Positions 31,601 to 46,600 of a stretch of 64,000 nt of DNA are shown piece after piece. Numbering within the stretch: position 1 is the stretch's first letter; the number at the start of each line of letters is the position of its first letter. The position numbers and the translations under genes are program-made. The notes beneath the pieces were generated by a model. That model was not told where the DNA came from. It was given only the letters and a program-made list of their open reading frames with translations, and did no database searches. Origin of the DNA: Chlamydomonas sphaeroides (lineage: Eukaryota > Chlorophyta > Chlorophyceae > Chlamydomonadales > Chlamydomonadaceae); the NCBI GenBank assembly GCA_001662425.1, contig BDDC01000182.1, forward strand, positions 18,271 to 82,270. Reading direction: 5' to 3'.

Positions 31601-34600
31601 GGCCACAGCATCGCCTGCATACAATAAAGCTGTGCTGCAATGCGCTACCTTCAAGAGTGAACATGATGGCAAAGGTCGGCGCCTGGAGCAGTGGTTACAA
31701 GGGTAGGAGGGATGGATTGGGCACACCCATCCATGTTGCATGTGCCGCACATGTGTGCATTGGCAGCCTCACTACCCACCAGGATCATGTCGCTGCCATC
31801 GCCAACCATTCCAGGGTGGTTGTATTCATCTACACATTGGGAGGGCACGCATGGCAAGGGAATGGTTCGAGGATGCTGCCCTTTCATGAGGCCCGCAGGC
31901 TAACACAGCGCTTCGTGCCACACAACAGCATCGAACATGCATGGCCACACGACATGGCTCTCCGTCCGGGACGGCGGATGGATGGTGATATGCCTATATG
32001 CACACGACCAGGTACATAGCATTGACCACATATCAACAAATCGAACCTGGGGTTGAGAAGCCATCCGCTTTTGTGATAGTCATCTGCGAAAACCGCTTTC
32101 GTGTCAGCACAGGCTACAGAAACACTCTTGACACTGCATGCTGCGCCTTGCGCCTGCCGCACCGTGTAAGTGCTCTCGTCCTGTCAAAAGTGAGCATGCA
32201 AGTGGAGAAAGATGTCGGCGTGCAGGGGTCAAGATAAGCATTCAATGTGGGAAGCGTCATGGCAGTCGTCTACCTCGCCGGAGTTGTCGTACGACCTGCA
32301 AATACCACATGTGCGGCACATTGATGACACGAGGGCCTAGCTAGACGCTGCAGCGGCGGCTTGGCTTTGCGTCACGCACCTCGCAGTGTCCAACCCGGCA
32401 GTTCCCTTGTCTTCAAGGAGTTCCTGGTAGCAATGACGCACGTGCAGGGCAAACAGCAATTTATACCCAGAGCCAGGCCCCCACTGATAGAGCGCATATC
32501 TTTCCATGGCTGGGGCAGCTCGACATTCGTGCTTACCCAGCAAAGCATGAAGCCTAGCCAACGTACATGTGGAGAGGGTCAGGGTGGCTCACAGCAAGTG
32601 TCAAGCACGCGGTGCTGCGAAAGCTAGCACGGCACACCACACTTACCTAGCCCCACACACGGGCCCGTCTGCATGTTGAGGCCCACTTTGACCGAGTTCG
32701 TAGCGCATGTCGGGGAGATCTGGGCCGGGACGGGATGGTTGCGGCAATAAGCTTCGTAGTTTTTGCTTGCAGTCACATCTAGTCTGCGCAGATCTGGCAT
32801 CGTGATGTCTGCCATGCTACATGGGACATCGGACACTATAACGCACCAAGTCCAAGATATCCTCCGGGTTTTGCTGTAAAAAGGGCATAGAGAAAATGGC
32901 AGCACGTTAGAGGCATGCATATCCGAAGGCGTGCATGCACGCAGTGGGGCCCTGCTTACAGGCTGTTCGGATGTATGGCAAGAAGATGATGACACAAACC
33001 CATGGACGATTGGGGTGGCGAGAAGGGTTAGAAGGCCAATTGCGAAACGTCAGACTGCAGACTATCCTAGCACTCCGCACCTTGATTACAAAGTCGCGCG
33101 GCCGGTTCTGGTACTCAGACGGGACTTTACTGCTTTGATTGACCAGGCCCTTGTTCCTGCACACGAACAGTGTGAATAAGTGGTTTTGCGGTGCAGATCC
33201 ACTCAAGCGCAGTAAAGGTGCGCCTTCTTACCCAGCATTGACAGCATATGGATCCTAGGGAAAGAGACAAGGAACCAAGCAGGCTTGAATGTTAAAATTG
33301 CATTCAAGCGCTATGCCCCAGACGAGATGCACTAGCTTGTGTAATGTAGCTTTGCAGTGTGTCTGCTGGCCTGCTCCGTTCATGGCATAGCATACATATC
33401 CCAAACCAGTCCAGCATTGACCCAGCACATGCCCTGGATACGCACCCGCGCAAAGGCCAGCGTCAGGTCTGATAGGGAGACTTTGGCGGCCGGCGTCCCG
33501 GGGTTCTTGCTGTACTTGTCGTACTCGCTCAGCGCGTGGGCGTAGAAGCGGTGGGTCTTGTCAGGGCTCAGAGCCCGCTCCACAAAAGATGCTGGGGTCG
33601 GCACACACAAGCAGCAGTTGCCGTACAGGATAGGCTTGGGACAACCGCACGGAACAATTAGCAAGTGCAATGCACACCTGCCAGGAAGTTCTTGGTGTCG
33701 TCGTCCAGCCCGTCCCACTTTCTGCGTGGCTCAAGGAGCACGTGTCGGCAACAGGCCAGTCGCAAGATGTGGACGCCCGCGTCCCCATGCATGTTCATGC
33801 AGAGCATGCAGCGCAAGATCAGCTGCCTCACATGCCGGCTGCCGACAAGTACGACTGCAGCACATCCGTATCAGCCTTGTTTGATGCAACCAGGCTGTAG
33901 CCCTGCCCCCGGCCAGCGGTGCCAGCCCCAATGGACGTATTGGCCTGGACCTGCCACATGAGAGCCGGGAGCAACTCTTAGGCGATCTGGCTAGCAGCTG
34001 CAGGATCGGTCAGGGTGACAGCTGGCAACAGTGCCCATGGCGCTGGCGTGGCAGGCTATATATCCTTGGATCGGCCGTAACGCACCGCTGTTCGGAGAGG
34101 GTTGTTGTCGGCCACATTGACAGTGTTGATCTTCTTGTAGCGATCAGCACGGGTGATGACGCTGGAGAACCGCTTCTCCCTCTTCACTTGATCCACAACC
34201 TGCACATAGAGGCATCCATGTACATGTCACAGGGCTGTCTCCGCAACTGACGGTGTGCTTTGACAGCCTGCCGCGGTTTGGTATGCGTACACTCTTTGCC
34301 TCCGCAACAATGGGGTCCTGCACATCATGAAACTTGTCAGCGGCAGGGTTAGCAGGTGCAGGCCACCACTGCTGGCCACCGTACGGCAACGCACTCGCTC
34401 ATCGTTGGGCATAATGAGATTCATGGCATCTCCCGCCGCATTCCCGGCCAACGTGGCACCCTGAGAAACAGCAAGGCGGCAGGTTACCTCGTTGCACTTG
34501 GCTGCTGCAATAGATGCTTTCTGAATACCTGAACTCCCAGTTTCCATTTCTTGTTCGCGTAGAGGTTGTACAGCCGCGTCCTATAGATGCATAGCAGGGC

Positions 34601-37600
34601 CGCCACAACTCAAAACCGGAACAGTCAGGGCATGCATGCTTTGTAGAACTTACATCCGGCGCAGCGCGCCCTTCGTGTTGCTGGCGTACATCTTCGAAAG
34701 CTTGACGAGTGTGGACACTTTCTTGGATACCACCTTGACTTGGTTCACGACAGTCCTGGCGCCGGCAATCAGTCTGGCTGCCTGTTGAGGTGGGGGGAAT
34801 GCATGGCAGCAATTATGTACAAGGGGCCGGGAGGCAGGCCGCCAGCAAGCCACAAACCGCTGTCTTGCTGCATACGGCTTGCTAGGCTGCTGTCCTACCT
34901 TCTTTGGCACGATCACGATCTAGGCCGGATGGGACGGGCAACACATCAGAACAGGTGGGGCGGGTCGTGGTGGAGGGGGAGAAAGTATAGATTAGAACAA
35001 CGAAGGGAGCGCAGATAGAAGGGGTGCTTCAGCCGGGAGATGAGTGGTATGAGTTCTGTTTTGTGGTGAGCACTTGCGCTAGCTAGCCAGGCACATGCCG
35101 TGCTTACCTTTGCCAGCTATATGACAATGGGCGGCACAAACATCAGGAGTTGCAGGGCGGGGCAAGAAGCAGAAACACAGTTGGCATGTGTGCCGAACAA
35201 CGATGTTGGCCACGGCCATGCCAATCCGCTCTGTACAGCAGGCGTGGCATGCCGCGTGGACTGCGTAACCATTGCAAACTTACTGGTATGACGTTTGGCA
35301 GCTGGTTACGAGATGGCAAAAACATGATCGATGTGAGCTTCGACATTCAAGTTTTGCTTTGTGAAACGCCGTCTAGCAGCAACTTACCGTCCATGCAATC
35401 GCTTTGAACTGTATAGAAGCCACAGCATGGGAGCAGGCGCGTAAAACGACAAGCAGGCGGCCAACACAGGATACGGCTTGCGGTGCTAGTTTACCATGTC
35501 AGTAGAACCGGGGCCTGGGCGTGGGAGGAAGCGGGACGATATCAAGCAGGGATGGAAGTAGCAACAGAGGTGAAGCACATGCATTGCTTACCTCCACATG
35601 TGGTTTGGCTAGTCTGACTCATGCTCATCCTGTGTTGGCGGGGCGGTGGCATACATGCGCCTATAGTGAGTGGTCCTGCTCAACGTGAAGATGATCCGTT
35701 TGCATGCCGCTGCATGTGTCTCACGAAACGCTTGTTGAGATGGACGAATCCAGGGTGACGGAGCTGCCATCGCCGGGAGGGTCTCGAAGAATCAGCAGAG
35801 GCACCGGAATGGGGATCTGCGCGGGGACAAGCCGGCAAGGTGACCCAAATACGGGTCAACTCATTGTTATTTACACCATTGCTTATCACCTCGATGTAGC
35901 CCGTGTTGGCCCGGGTCACAGAGCCCTGCGTGCATGAAGAGCTTATACAATTTTACGGGCAGCCAGTCGAGCACAGCGCACTGTGCATGACCGCCTACAG
36001 TACCAGTACCTTGACGATGGCATACATGTTGAAGCTGCGGGCCGGCCACCTGCGGAACGAGCAACACGCATCGGGTGTAGTGTTGTAAGTGGTGTGCACA
36101 GGATGCTGCCGTGATGTTGGTGCACTTCTGGAGTAGTGCCAGTGTGCGGCGAAGCGCCCCCACCCGTTGGTTTGTTGGACGCTGATGATCATGGCACGGG
36201 CGTTTGCCGTCATAACACCAAAGTTGGGCGAGTCCGGTATGAGCTCGTGCGTGTACTCCGCCAGGCCCAGGTTGGGGTCAGTGGCGACCTGTTTAGCGGG
36301 TTTGATGGCAGCGGTACGTATGGGATGCTTGGTTAGCGTGCAAGGAAACTTCGTCTTGAAGGCTGGCAAGCGATTGCTGACATCATACTGCGATAGATTG
36401 GCTCACCTCCTTGACACAACCCAGGCCGGCCGACGCGCACTCGGTGTCCGCCGCACCAATCGTGTCCTGTACACATACATGATAAACGACATGTCAATAA
36501 ATGTCAGCCATTACCTTGATCGTTCATTGCTCGCGCGTCCACACGACCCACCTGGATCAGGACGCTGCTGCTGACGTCATAGCATATATGTCTGCCGTAC
36601 TTCTCGAAGAGGCGGATCCTGACATTGTAACTCTGCTTGACTGTGGGCCGTGCGTGAACACGCCACACGGACAACGATGGGCACACGAAATTAAGTAGTG
36701 CTACATGAACACAAGTGTGACACGCACCCTCTACGCCATACATATCGGCAGATTCAGCGCAAGCAACCATAACATGCGTCAGCGTCACCTGTGAACAGGA
36801 AGACCTCCTTTTGCACCAGCTCAGAGTCAGGCGGCATGAAGGCCTCGTATACGCGACCATACGCAGCCAGCGTCTGAGGGCGGGTGGGCGGCAGAAAGGT
36901 GTGCGATCAAAAGTGTGCTGCCACAATGTCGAGCGCCCAGCCCATTCCGAGCAGCTCACCGCATCAGCTGCGGTGCACTGCCGGCTCAGCGCATCCTCGT
37001 TGCAGAACACCGAGAGGCCTTCGGGGTTGCGGCGGCACACGGCCACGGACATCTCCACAGGCGCCATGTAGGTGAAGCTGACGACAGGCAGGGGGGCAGG
37101 AGCCTCCTCGGCTCCGTCGTCGACCACTGGCCGCTCGCCAGTGTCCTCGCTCGTGAGGTTGACGAACTGCTCAATCTGCATGCGCGTCACGCCATCGATA
37201 TTAGATGTGCAGCGTTGCGTGCAAAACATGTGCAGGGTATGCTTGGCCTCCCTTAGCCCACTTTGTACCGTGCGCGTACCTGGTTTGTAAGCAGCATGTA
37301 CTGGTTGACGGCGGCCGCGTTCAGGTCGGGTATGGGCTCAGCCAGCTCCACGAAGCTGATAGTCCAGGGCAGCGCAGCCAGCCTGCGGGCCAATCGAGGT
37401 AGTAAATGCGTCAACCGGGCCGCTCATCATCTGCTGATAGCTGCACAACTGCCGCTTGCACATACCTAAACGTTGTGCTTCCACCAGAGGAGTCCGCAAT
37501 GACGCCCACACGGCGAGCAGGCTGCAGCAGGAGGCCAGCCCGGTGTGCGTCTCGTCAGTGATTTAACACCAGTCATTCGCGTTACTGTTTATTTGCATCA

Positions 37601-40600
37601 GACCGTGTTCATTTGCCAGCATGCCCCGCTGTGCCTCACCGCCGGCTGCGAGCTCTGCGCCTGGCAGGACATGGCCGTGAACTGCAGCGTGACACCGCCA
37701 AGGCCTAGCCTGCAGTTGCCGCCTGCAGGGGATACGGAAGTGGACGCATGCAGTATATATAATGGGGAGTTGGGAATCTAGGAAACATACCGGCCCACAG
37801 ATGCGCATGAGCGCATACCGACCGGGGTGACTGCGTACCTGGGGCTGCACTCCGCACTCTGCCCATCGAGTGTAAGCGCACCTGCCACGGAAACCGACAC
37901 CTCGCGAGTTGTTGTGTCGCGGACGTCGATGTCGTGAACGGGCGCCATCAGCTCAAAGGCGCCTTCGTCATCGACCTAGGGGCGCAGGCGGACACGCAGC
38001 TGAGGGGGCACCAAGGGTACGATCGATCAGTCCCACATGCAGGTTCGCACCTCGACGGTCGGCGGCAGGGTCATGCTGAAGGTGTGTGTCTCGAACTTGG
38101 CCTCCAACCTGACCAGGCTCCCCGTCCCCACGGCCAAGGTGAAGGCGCCATCGTCTTGGCTCTCAGCACACCCAACCGAGTTGTTGCCGGGGTGCACAGT
38201 GGCGCAGATCCGAACACCTGCATACATTGCGGTGGGTGCCCGCCATTATCCGTTTGTACAGGCAGGCGGCCTGCCTGCTGCACCCAGCAGCCCAGCCATT
38301 GTCCACAAGCAGGGGCACAGGCCGGCCAACCAACCTGGAGCTGGGCACCCGCGTGTCTGCGAGAAGCCAAAGTTGGCGCTGCTTCCAGGCCACCTGAGGG
38401 CACGCACAAGGAAAGAGTGTGTTCCAGTGTTAGGTAGAACAGAACGCGAAAGTGAAGCCCAGCCGCCCAGGGTCGGTGGAGTGGCGCGTGCTGCAGTTGG
38501 GCGAGGCAAGTCAAGGCTGATGGCCGCATACAACACAGACACAGGATCCCGCACCTGACAAAGCCGGTGATGGGCAGGCTGCTATCGTCCTGGATCGGCA
38601 GCAGCTCAGAGGTCTGGGCGTGCTGCACGGCAACATTCTGCGGGCGGGCAGTAGGTGCGAAAAACGAGTCGCAACAGCAAAGCAATCACGTTGATTTCAA
38701 TTGTGAGATGCAACATCAGGGGTTGGATGGATCAGGCGCGCCCACAGCCGCGCACCTGTGAGGCCCCCGGCCGCCCAGTGATGGAGAAGGCGTGCAGCAG
38801 GATGCGGCCGCTGCGCAGCTTGGTGCGCTTGCTCGCAGTCAGCCTAGCAACAACGCAGGCGATGGGAGGCCAGAACATGTCAGGATAGTCAGGACTTGAC
38901 TTGCGGCAGCACACGTCACAGCGATATCGCATCACGACAGACCTCAATCCGCACGCACCTCACGAGCTGGCCCGTGCACTTCTCTGCAATTTATTAGTTA
39001 CGGGTTTCCATGCGTTAAAGCACGTACACACAGCATCTAACGGGCGTTCCCGGGTGTTGCCCTGCGCCCCAAACACGCACCTGGAGACCCCACGGGGTCG
39101 CAGCCCGGCAGGTGGGACTGCAGCTGCAGGGTGTACTTGCCGCTGTCGTCGGCAATGGTGGACACAACGGTCGACGTGCCCAGGATGCGACCCGTGAGAC
39201 GCGTGCCCGGGGAAGCGGTGAGCATGCGTGTCTTGACCTCGCCGCTGATCTTGCCCGCCCACATGATGGTCACGTCGCGGCACTCGGGCTCTGCAGGGGC
39301 ATTGTTCGGCGTCGTTAGACAGGGTTCGATAAACAGCGGTTATGGCAGAGGATCGTGCCAGCTTAGGCAAGGAGGACGCATGTAGACTCACCGCTGACAA
39401 AGCGGAAGGCCGACAGCGGGTTTTCGGCATCAATGTAAAACAGGCTGGATGCGTCCGAGGCCACTGTGACGCAGTAGCGGTACGTGAGGCCAATCTGGAG
39501 GCTGTCCTGCACAATGTCCTCATCAATCTCCGTCCGTGCTGGCTTGTACAGAGTGCCACAAGCCAGGCCGATGGCCAGCTGGGCAATGGTGGTTGGCTCG
39601 CCCGGCTCCTTCGAAATGGGGTCCAACAGGCTGCGGGTGATGCTGACACCGGCCTCGCACGCGCTGCCCACCGCCCAGCTGCAGCAGGCGAGGGCGGGCA
39701 GGGTGACGCGTCATCATGATTGTGGGATCCAGACAAGATGAGGCTTGGTAGGTGGGCCGGGTCGACTGGGCCATGAGGCCTCACCTGAACAGGATGCTGG
39801 TGTATTCTTGGGCCACCGTGAGGTTGACGGGGCGGCCGCCAGGGTTGTCTAGAGTGCAACCGCAGGTGGTGGTGCCTGCCGCAGCATGGTTACATGGAGC
39901 TATGTTGATAAAGATGAAATGGGCTCTCAGAGGCCCGTCAGATAGCAATTGTCGCGTGTGTGAACATATGATGCAATGCGGTGCGTCTCACCGTTTGTGA
40001 GGGTCGCATCCCTATACGGCGTGCTCTCCACGTTTGTCCAGTCGGGCATCATTGGATAGTTGCGATCGGTCCTCATGAAGGCACGCCACTGGAGCGGAGT
40101 GCCCGCCTTGAGGGACCGCTGCTGGTGCACGGCGACCGGAGTGCTGGGCCCGAAGCCTGCAACGCGACAGTGCCAATGTAAGTTAGGGCGCAGCATCATG
40201 ATAGCCACCAATTGAGGATTGCCTGGCGTTGGCGTTCTGAGGAACGGCGAGCCCCCCTTGCAACGTCAAGTAGGACCTACTGGGGGTCGGCTGGGTGCTG
40301 AAACCCGGGAAGATGAGCGGGGACGTGCTGTCCTCCTTGGTCTCATTGAAGCCCCTGACCTGGGCAAATAGGGTGTAGTCCCTGCCAACGCGCTCCAGCG
40401 GTGTGCTGCCCTCGCCGAGTGCAACAAATGCTTCCTGCGCAGATGACCTGCAAGGCGCACCGTGGGGACCAGCGTTTACAGCCAACGTTATCATCGCGTT
40501 GATTGCCTTGAATGGTCATTGGCAGGCCGCATCGCATTCTGCCGCACCTGAGGATGAACCTTGGCCGTATGTTGCATGTGTTGGCACCGCAGATGCCATC

Positions 40601-43600
40601 CGCGCTGTTGCCTGATCCCAGGTCGCACTCCTCCTGCGTAGTTGGGTTCGACTAGATAAACACGCTGTTGCATAATTTCAACCACCACGAGATAAAATTG
40701 CAACAGCTTGTGGTATGGTCCCTCTCACCGTGCCCTGCCAAGGGATGCCGTCACCGCACGAGCGGCACCACAGGGCCGGCGACGCGTCGGCCTGCTCCGC
40801 CTTGGTGGGCGCACGGGCCTGCTGCCAGGCCAGCAGCGACGGGCCCACAGCGGGGCAGGTGGTGGCTGAAACCACATCGGGCAGCCTGTGCGTGAGGGAG
40901 GCATGACCGGACAGCGGTTTGCGGCAGCTTGTTCGATTGGGCATGTTGCTTGCTAGCTAACGCCGCATTCTCACCCGTCGCCAGTGAGCTCGGCAACCAC
41001 CGTGTGTGTGGCTTGGGCCCATGGCGAGGCGCATATGAAGCCCAGGCCGGTCGTGCAGTTGTCGGACCGGATGGTGCCGCTGGCGGCGTCCAGGGATGCG
41101 CACATGGCCGAGCTGCTGCTGCTGCCGCCGGATGATGTCCATTGCAGGCTCAGGCCGGGAGCTGGGTCCAGGCCGCTGTCGGCCCAGTAGGGGTTGCCCA
41201 GGGACAGCGCATCAATGGCTCCCAGCCACAGGCGCTGGGTAGCGCCGGAGGCTGCGGCTGACGTCAGCAGGCTGGCCAGCACCGCCAGGTCCTGCGTCGG
41301 AGTAGCACGAGTCAAGCAGCAGCGACGCAGGCATGGATACCCCATGCAAAGGCGTGTTGCAAGTCCATGCCGGATGCGCGGGCCATACCTCAACGCTCGA
41401 GACCCTGGCCAGCTCGCCGGCCATCAGGGCGTTGCGGCACAGCAGAGCCGCCTGTCATATGGCGGCGCATGACGCCGTAAAAATGGTGCGAAAACGTCTA
41501 ATGCAAGCGGGTGCGTTCCCACGCATCTACGCGGCGGACCGAGTAGACGGAGAGGTCAACATACAGCCTGTGTTCCCAGGTCGCCGCGCACCTGCTGCCA
41601 GCTCGTGCGCACGCTGGTGTGGGCGTAGAGTGTGTAGAGGTGGCCGCCCCGCACCGTCTGGGCGGTGGCCCTGGCGGCGAGGTCGGCTTTGGATGCGACC
41701 GGCAGGGGCCAGCCGGCCGGCAGCATGGGCGTGGGCAGGTTGATGGGTCCTGCCGGGGGAATCGTCATGCATGCATGTTAATCGTTGGCAGGAGCTCATA
41801 CTCTAAGCGACACGGCTGAGTTTACTGGGTCACGGCTGCTGCCGAAGATCTCGTGTACGGCGTGTACGTCTCACTAGTCTCACGCACCCTCGCACAGCGG
41901 CTTGAAGATGTTGGCGCAGGTGGTGTCAATCAACGACGGCGTCAGCTGCAGTTGCATAGAAAGTAAAGCAAAATTTGCTTAGCGTCACAGATACACCGGT
42001 AGCCGCACCCCCGCGTCATCCCTGCCTAACCTGGTTGTCGGCGCTTCGCAGCACGAGGGCACCACACGAGTTTGCCACGGACGTCACAGGCTCGCTGGGC
42101 TCTCCGCTGGCCCATGCAGAGGGTAGCCTCTCCGTCTCTATGCCATCTGCCAACATTACGGTGGCGCCGCTGGAGCGGTAGCCCACCCACACCATGCTCG
42201 CGACCGCGGACCCGGCGTCCACAAAGGGCTGGCCGTGCAGCAGGCGAGATGCAACCTGCGGACAGATAGAGCAGCGAGGGTAGGGGGCAGATCCACGTCA
42301 GGCCTGTGGCATGACTCTTGCGCCATGATTGGCCGTACATTTCAAATGTTGTGCCGTAGTAGATAGCTCACCTGTTCGAACTCCTCCCGTGTGGAGAAGT
42401 CGGCCAGCCTCAGGCCTCGGGACAGGCACCAGGCGCGAGCAGACTCCCACGACCGGGGCGCATTGAAGAGCGTGTAGCGCGTCGACCCCAGCGTAACAAC
42501 CGTGTTGGGCTGTAGGGTGTATGGTGTATTGGAATAGGTATGGAAGTGGCTTGCTGCAGGCACGCCCACTGGGATGCAGAGGACTGGGCAGCTGGGGGTC
42601 CAACCATGCCCTCGGACATGCACATGGACACGCACACACACACGTGCCTGGCTTGCATCCTCGGGGCAGAAGCTGCGAGCTCGGCTTGGGACCCGGCAGA
42701 GGTAAGGCAACGACACGTTGCATGCGGCATCCTGACCATGCAGGGTACATGGCGGGCAGGGAGGACGCCACCGGCGACACGTATCAGCTTGGATTCGGAT
42801 GTATAGATGCATAGCGTGCATCAGCGCACCGACACCTCACATTCCAGCCGTTGGCGTATCTGTTTGTTATAGGCCTGCACCGGCACGTGGCATGCATACA
42901 TGTCCAGTGAGCACATGCAGGCGGCGGCGTCCTCGACGCATTGGCAGCTCGGCATGCCGACCGTCAGCAGACTGCGTGCGCAAAAAGCACAAAGCAATGC
43001 GCACCTGGTGCGGTCCATTTGCAGCTGCAATGCACATGGCCAGGGCGCACGCAATGCGAGTAAATTATGTGTCTGCCGGTCATGATGACCGCTGCATGCA
43101 TGCTGTGTGACCGATGTGCCAGCCCCAACAGCGCCAACCAGCTTTGATCGAGCATGCGTGCACGACAAGCATCCTCACCTGGCCGCAGCTCTCTATGCCA
43201 TACACATCATTCGGCTCGGCTGGAGGGTGCAAGCGCGAAGGAGATGGGACACATCGCATGACACCTGGCATACACCGCACATACAGTCAGTCACGTGCGC
43301 GTCCCGTCCCAGCTCACGTTCCATCCAGTCCGATACCGGGCCCGTATTCTGCACAGCGCCGTTGCTCCAAAGCCAGGTTTCCCTGACCCTCGCAGATCGC
43401 TGCGGTGCACGGCAGCAGCATCGGGAGGGCGTGTCAGTGTGGCACAGATATCGGCACGAAGCGGCTGTAGCGATTTAACCATGATTCATACCTGGAGGCC
43501 AAACCAGAAGCTGGCACCAACTGCACGTACGCCAAGCAGGTACAGGCACTCGTGTCAGGCAGGGCATGCAATCAGCATGTCAGGCCGGGCTCTATCACAG

Positions 43601-46600
43601 CAAGCGCTCCGCGTACCGCTGCTCGTGGGAGAGGCCCTGCGTGTGGCAAAGGTGAGCTGTCAGCATGTCGGCTTGTCCGCCCCCATAGACACATGCACAG
43701 CAACACTCGCCTGAGCTGGTTGACCAGGGCCTGCAAGGGCGGTTTCAGGGCGGCGGCAGTGACGGCAGTCGCGTCAGGACAGACTGGTGGGGGTGGGGAG
43801 AGCTAGGTGACCGGCCGCCCGCCCCCTCAACACGCACCTCCTGCTCGCCGACGCTGTTCCAGTAGGCGAGCAGCCCTCCCGCTGCGCTGCACCGAGACTG
43901 CGCAACGCTGTACACCACTTGCTCGGTGTAGTACTGCGACACACACACGGCGCGCGGCAGGCACCGATGTGTGTTTAATGTGTTCTTGATACGGCCGAAT
44001 TAAGTAGGGTACCACCGGTTTGTGCGGGGGCGTCATGTTTAAAGAAGCCGACAACCTAACCACCCCACCTAGACCACCTTTGCTTGCCCGAGGGCGGGGC
44101 TTCCCCGCCTGCTGCCGCCAGTGCTGCAACTCCATCCCCACCCCCACTCCGTTCGCTCCCTCACCAGGTAGTCGTAGCCCGAGTAACTCATGTTCCAGGA
44201 CGACGGCTGCGCCCCAGGCCGCAGCTGGACCTACATGCCGCGCCACAGCAAGCCGCCGAGCACACGCAGCGACCGCGCGCAGTGTTGGGTGTGTGACATG
44301 CGGGCCTAGCGCGTAGCGTAGCAGCCGTGTGGAGCGCCGTGTGTGGCTACGCAAGCGTGCACAGCCATGGGCGCCCGGGTTCTTATCATTATACAGTTCA
44401 TTAATGTGTATGTAGGCCAAGCTGACGTTGGGTATCATGAACAAAACTCTAGCACAGCCGTGTGCGCCCTCCGCTTACGGATCCAGTGTCCTCGGTGCAG
44501 CGGGAGCGGGACGTCTGCCGCTTGCACCTGGCCAGGGCACGATTCGTGTAAGGATATCGGGCGGATTAATGAGCGGATAGCTGGCAAGCCCACTGCAACG
44601 ATAGGCGGCTTACATGAAGGGTATCTCGGCCGAGCAGAGCATGTCATTCCAGATATTCTGTTGGTGGGGGCGCGCAGGCGGGGGTTATAAGGGCGTGTGC
44701 CGGCACTTGCAATTATGGGCCGAGTGCATGCGCGCTAGACTCTCTCACCGCAGTTGGGTCGGTCGATGGGTCCCTCTGCAAAGACAAATGTAAGAGCCCG
44801 CCGGGCATTCACAGGCATAAGACAGCGACTTGCGCACGTGCGCCCCACTAAATCAAGACGGGGGCGTTTCAGCGCTTGCGTGCAAATGCGCACACGGAAC
44901 GTGCGTGGCCGCGATTGAGTATGCTATGCTGCGAGCCAGCCACCTAAGACAAATCCTTACGTTGCGCCACATCCAGACCTCGCCTGGGGTGCAGACGCAG
45001 CGCGAGTGAGATCAATAAGTGAAATGGAATGGCAGCGTCGCTGTCCATGAATACCAGCGCACAAACATGTCGACGCCCATCTCACCGCATGACTCCGTGC
45101 CAAGGCCATTGGGCTCATCCGGGCCCCATTCAGCAAAGTGCAGCGGGGCGCCTGCGGGAGCACACGGCAGCACGTTGAGCGGCTGGGTTTGCTTGGCAAC
45201 AGCGGAGCGTGCGGCGCCATGTACAGCCCGTGACCCACCCGTGGACCAGAGCCACGCCGTGGCGTTTGCGGGATCCCGAGTCAGGCCCATGAGGAACCTA
45301 GAGAAGCCAAGAGCGGTCGGCTGCGAAAAGGCGTGCCGGCGCAGCTGATTGGAGACATCCTGGAACTCCCGTGCGGTGTCCCAGTAGGCGAGGAGGCCGC
45401 CTGCGCTGTTGCATCGCTGCACAGCCATACTGCGGGATTGCGCAGCCGGATGAAAGGTCAACGCTGGCTCACTGCCATGCCTTGACCGTACGAGCTCTAT
45501 AAGTTTGAGGCCCCGGCCCCCCGCTGAGTGCAGGAACTTGCTTGGTCAAGGCACAACACATCAATCGACTGCCTGTCTAGCCCCACGGTGCACCTGTGTG
45601 TCGCAATGTCGTCATAGTAGAGGTATTCGAAGCCGCCTGCGGGCATGATGATGAGATGCATGGCCGTCAAGCGCTCATGTATGGTTGACTGTGCGCCGCT
45701 GCCCTGGCTCATCAGCTCAGTGGAGCGAGCACATGGCCATGAAGCAAGGCGCTACATGACATGAGCAGCTCTGGCAGCGAGTTGTCTCACCGTACGTGAG
45801 CTGCCACGCGGGGGCGACTGTGTTGAACGCCACCTTGCACAGAAAGCTCAATGCGACGCCGCAGCTCAGATCCTGCGATCACAGTCACAAGCACACGGTG
45901 ACAGGTAGGGCGGCGCCAGCCACTGAATGGCTATGCCACGTCCATGCAGCCGCCGCGTCTGCCTGTCACCAAGTAGGCGAGCGCGCATGGCATCCGCCGG
46001 GAACGATGCCCACTCCCACGCATGTTTTCCGCCCTTCGCACATTCCACGCGCTTGCGAAAGGGTCTGAGGCCACAGCCCGAGACCTGTCGATGATAGCCT
46101 GCAACCGGAGCGGGCACATGATGCGATGTGAGTTGGATGGGTTATGACCAGAGCATGCCAGCCGCCGGCAACGGGTGCATGTAAGATGTCCAGGCGGCTG
46201 GCATGGCCACACGGTCACCTCAACGCAGCCTTCGTTGCCTGCGTGCGCGCATACGATACGATACGATGATGAGCCGTGCAACATGTAATGGGTGCAGGTA
46301 TGCTGCAAGGACCCACCGCCGGAGTCATTGGGCTCGGCTGCGTGCAGCAAGAGACGCGTCAGCACGTACACGATTGGCGCCAACCAGCACCCTGCGCGCA
46401 CGGCTGCGGCTGCTTACTGGGTTGCCAATCCGTCCAAGAGAGCTGGATCCAGGTGTAAGAGGCACATGCATCGGACGCGCCGTGAGCTCCATGTATTGCA
46501 AGTTTGCAATGGGACATGCGCTTCAGAACTGCATGCCGCTAGTGGCGCTGCAGTTCGTACCTGTGCACCTGCCATGTATGGAGGGCCACACCGTGTAAGG

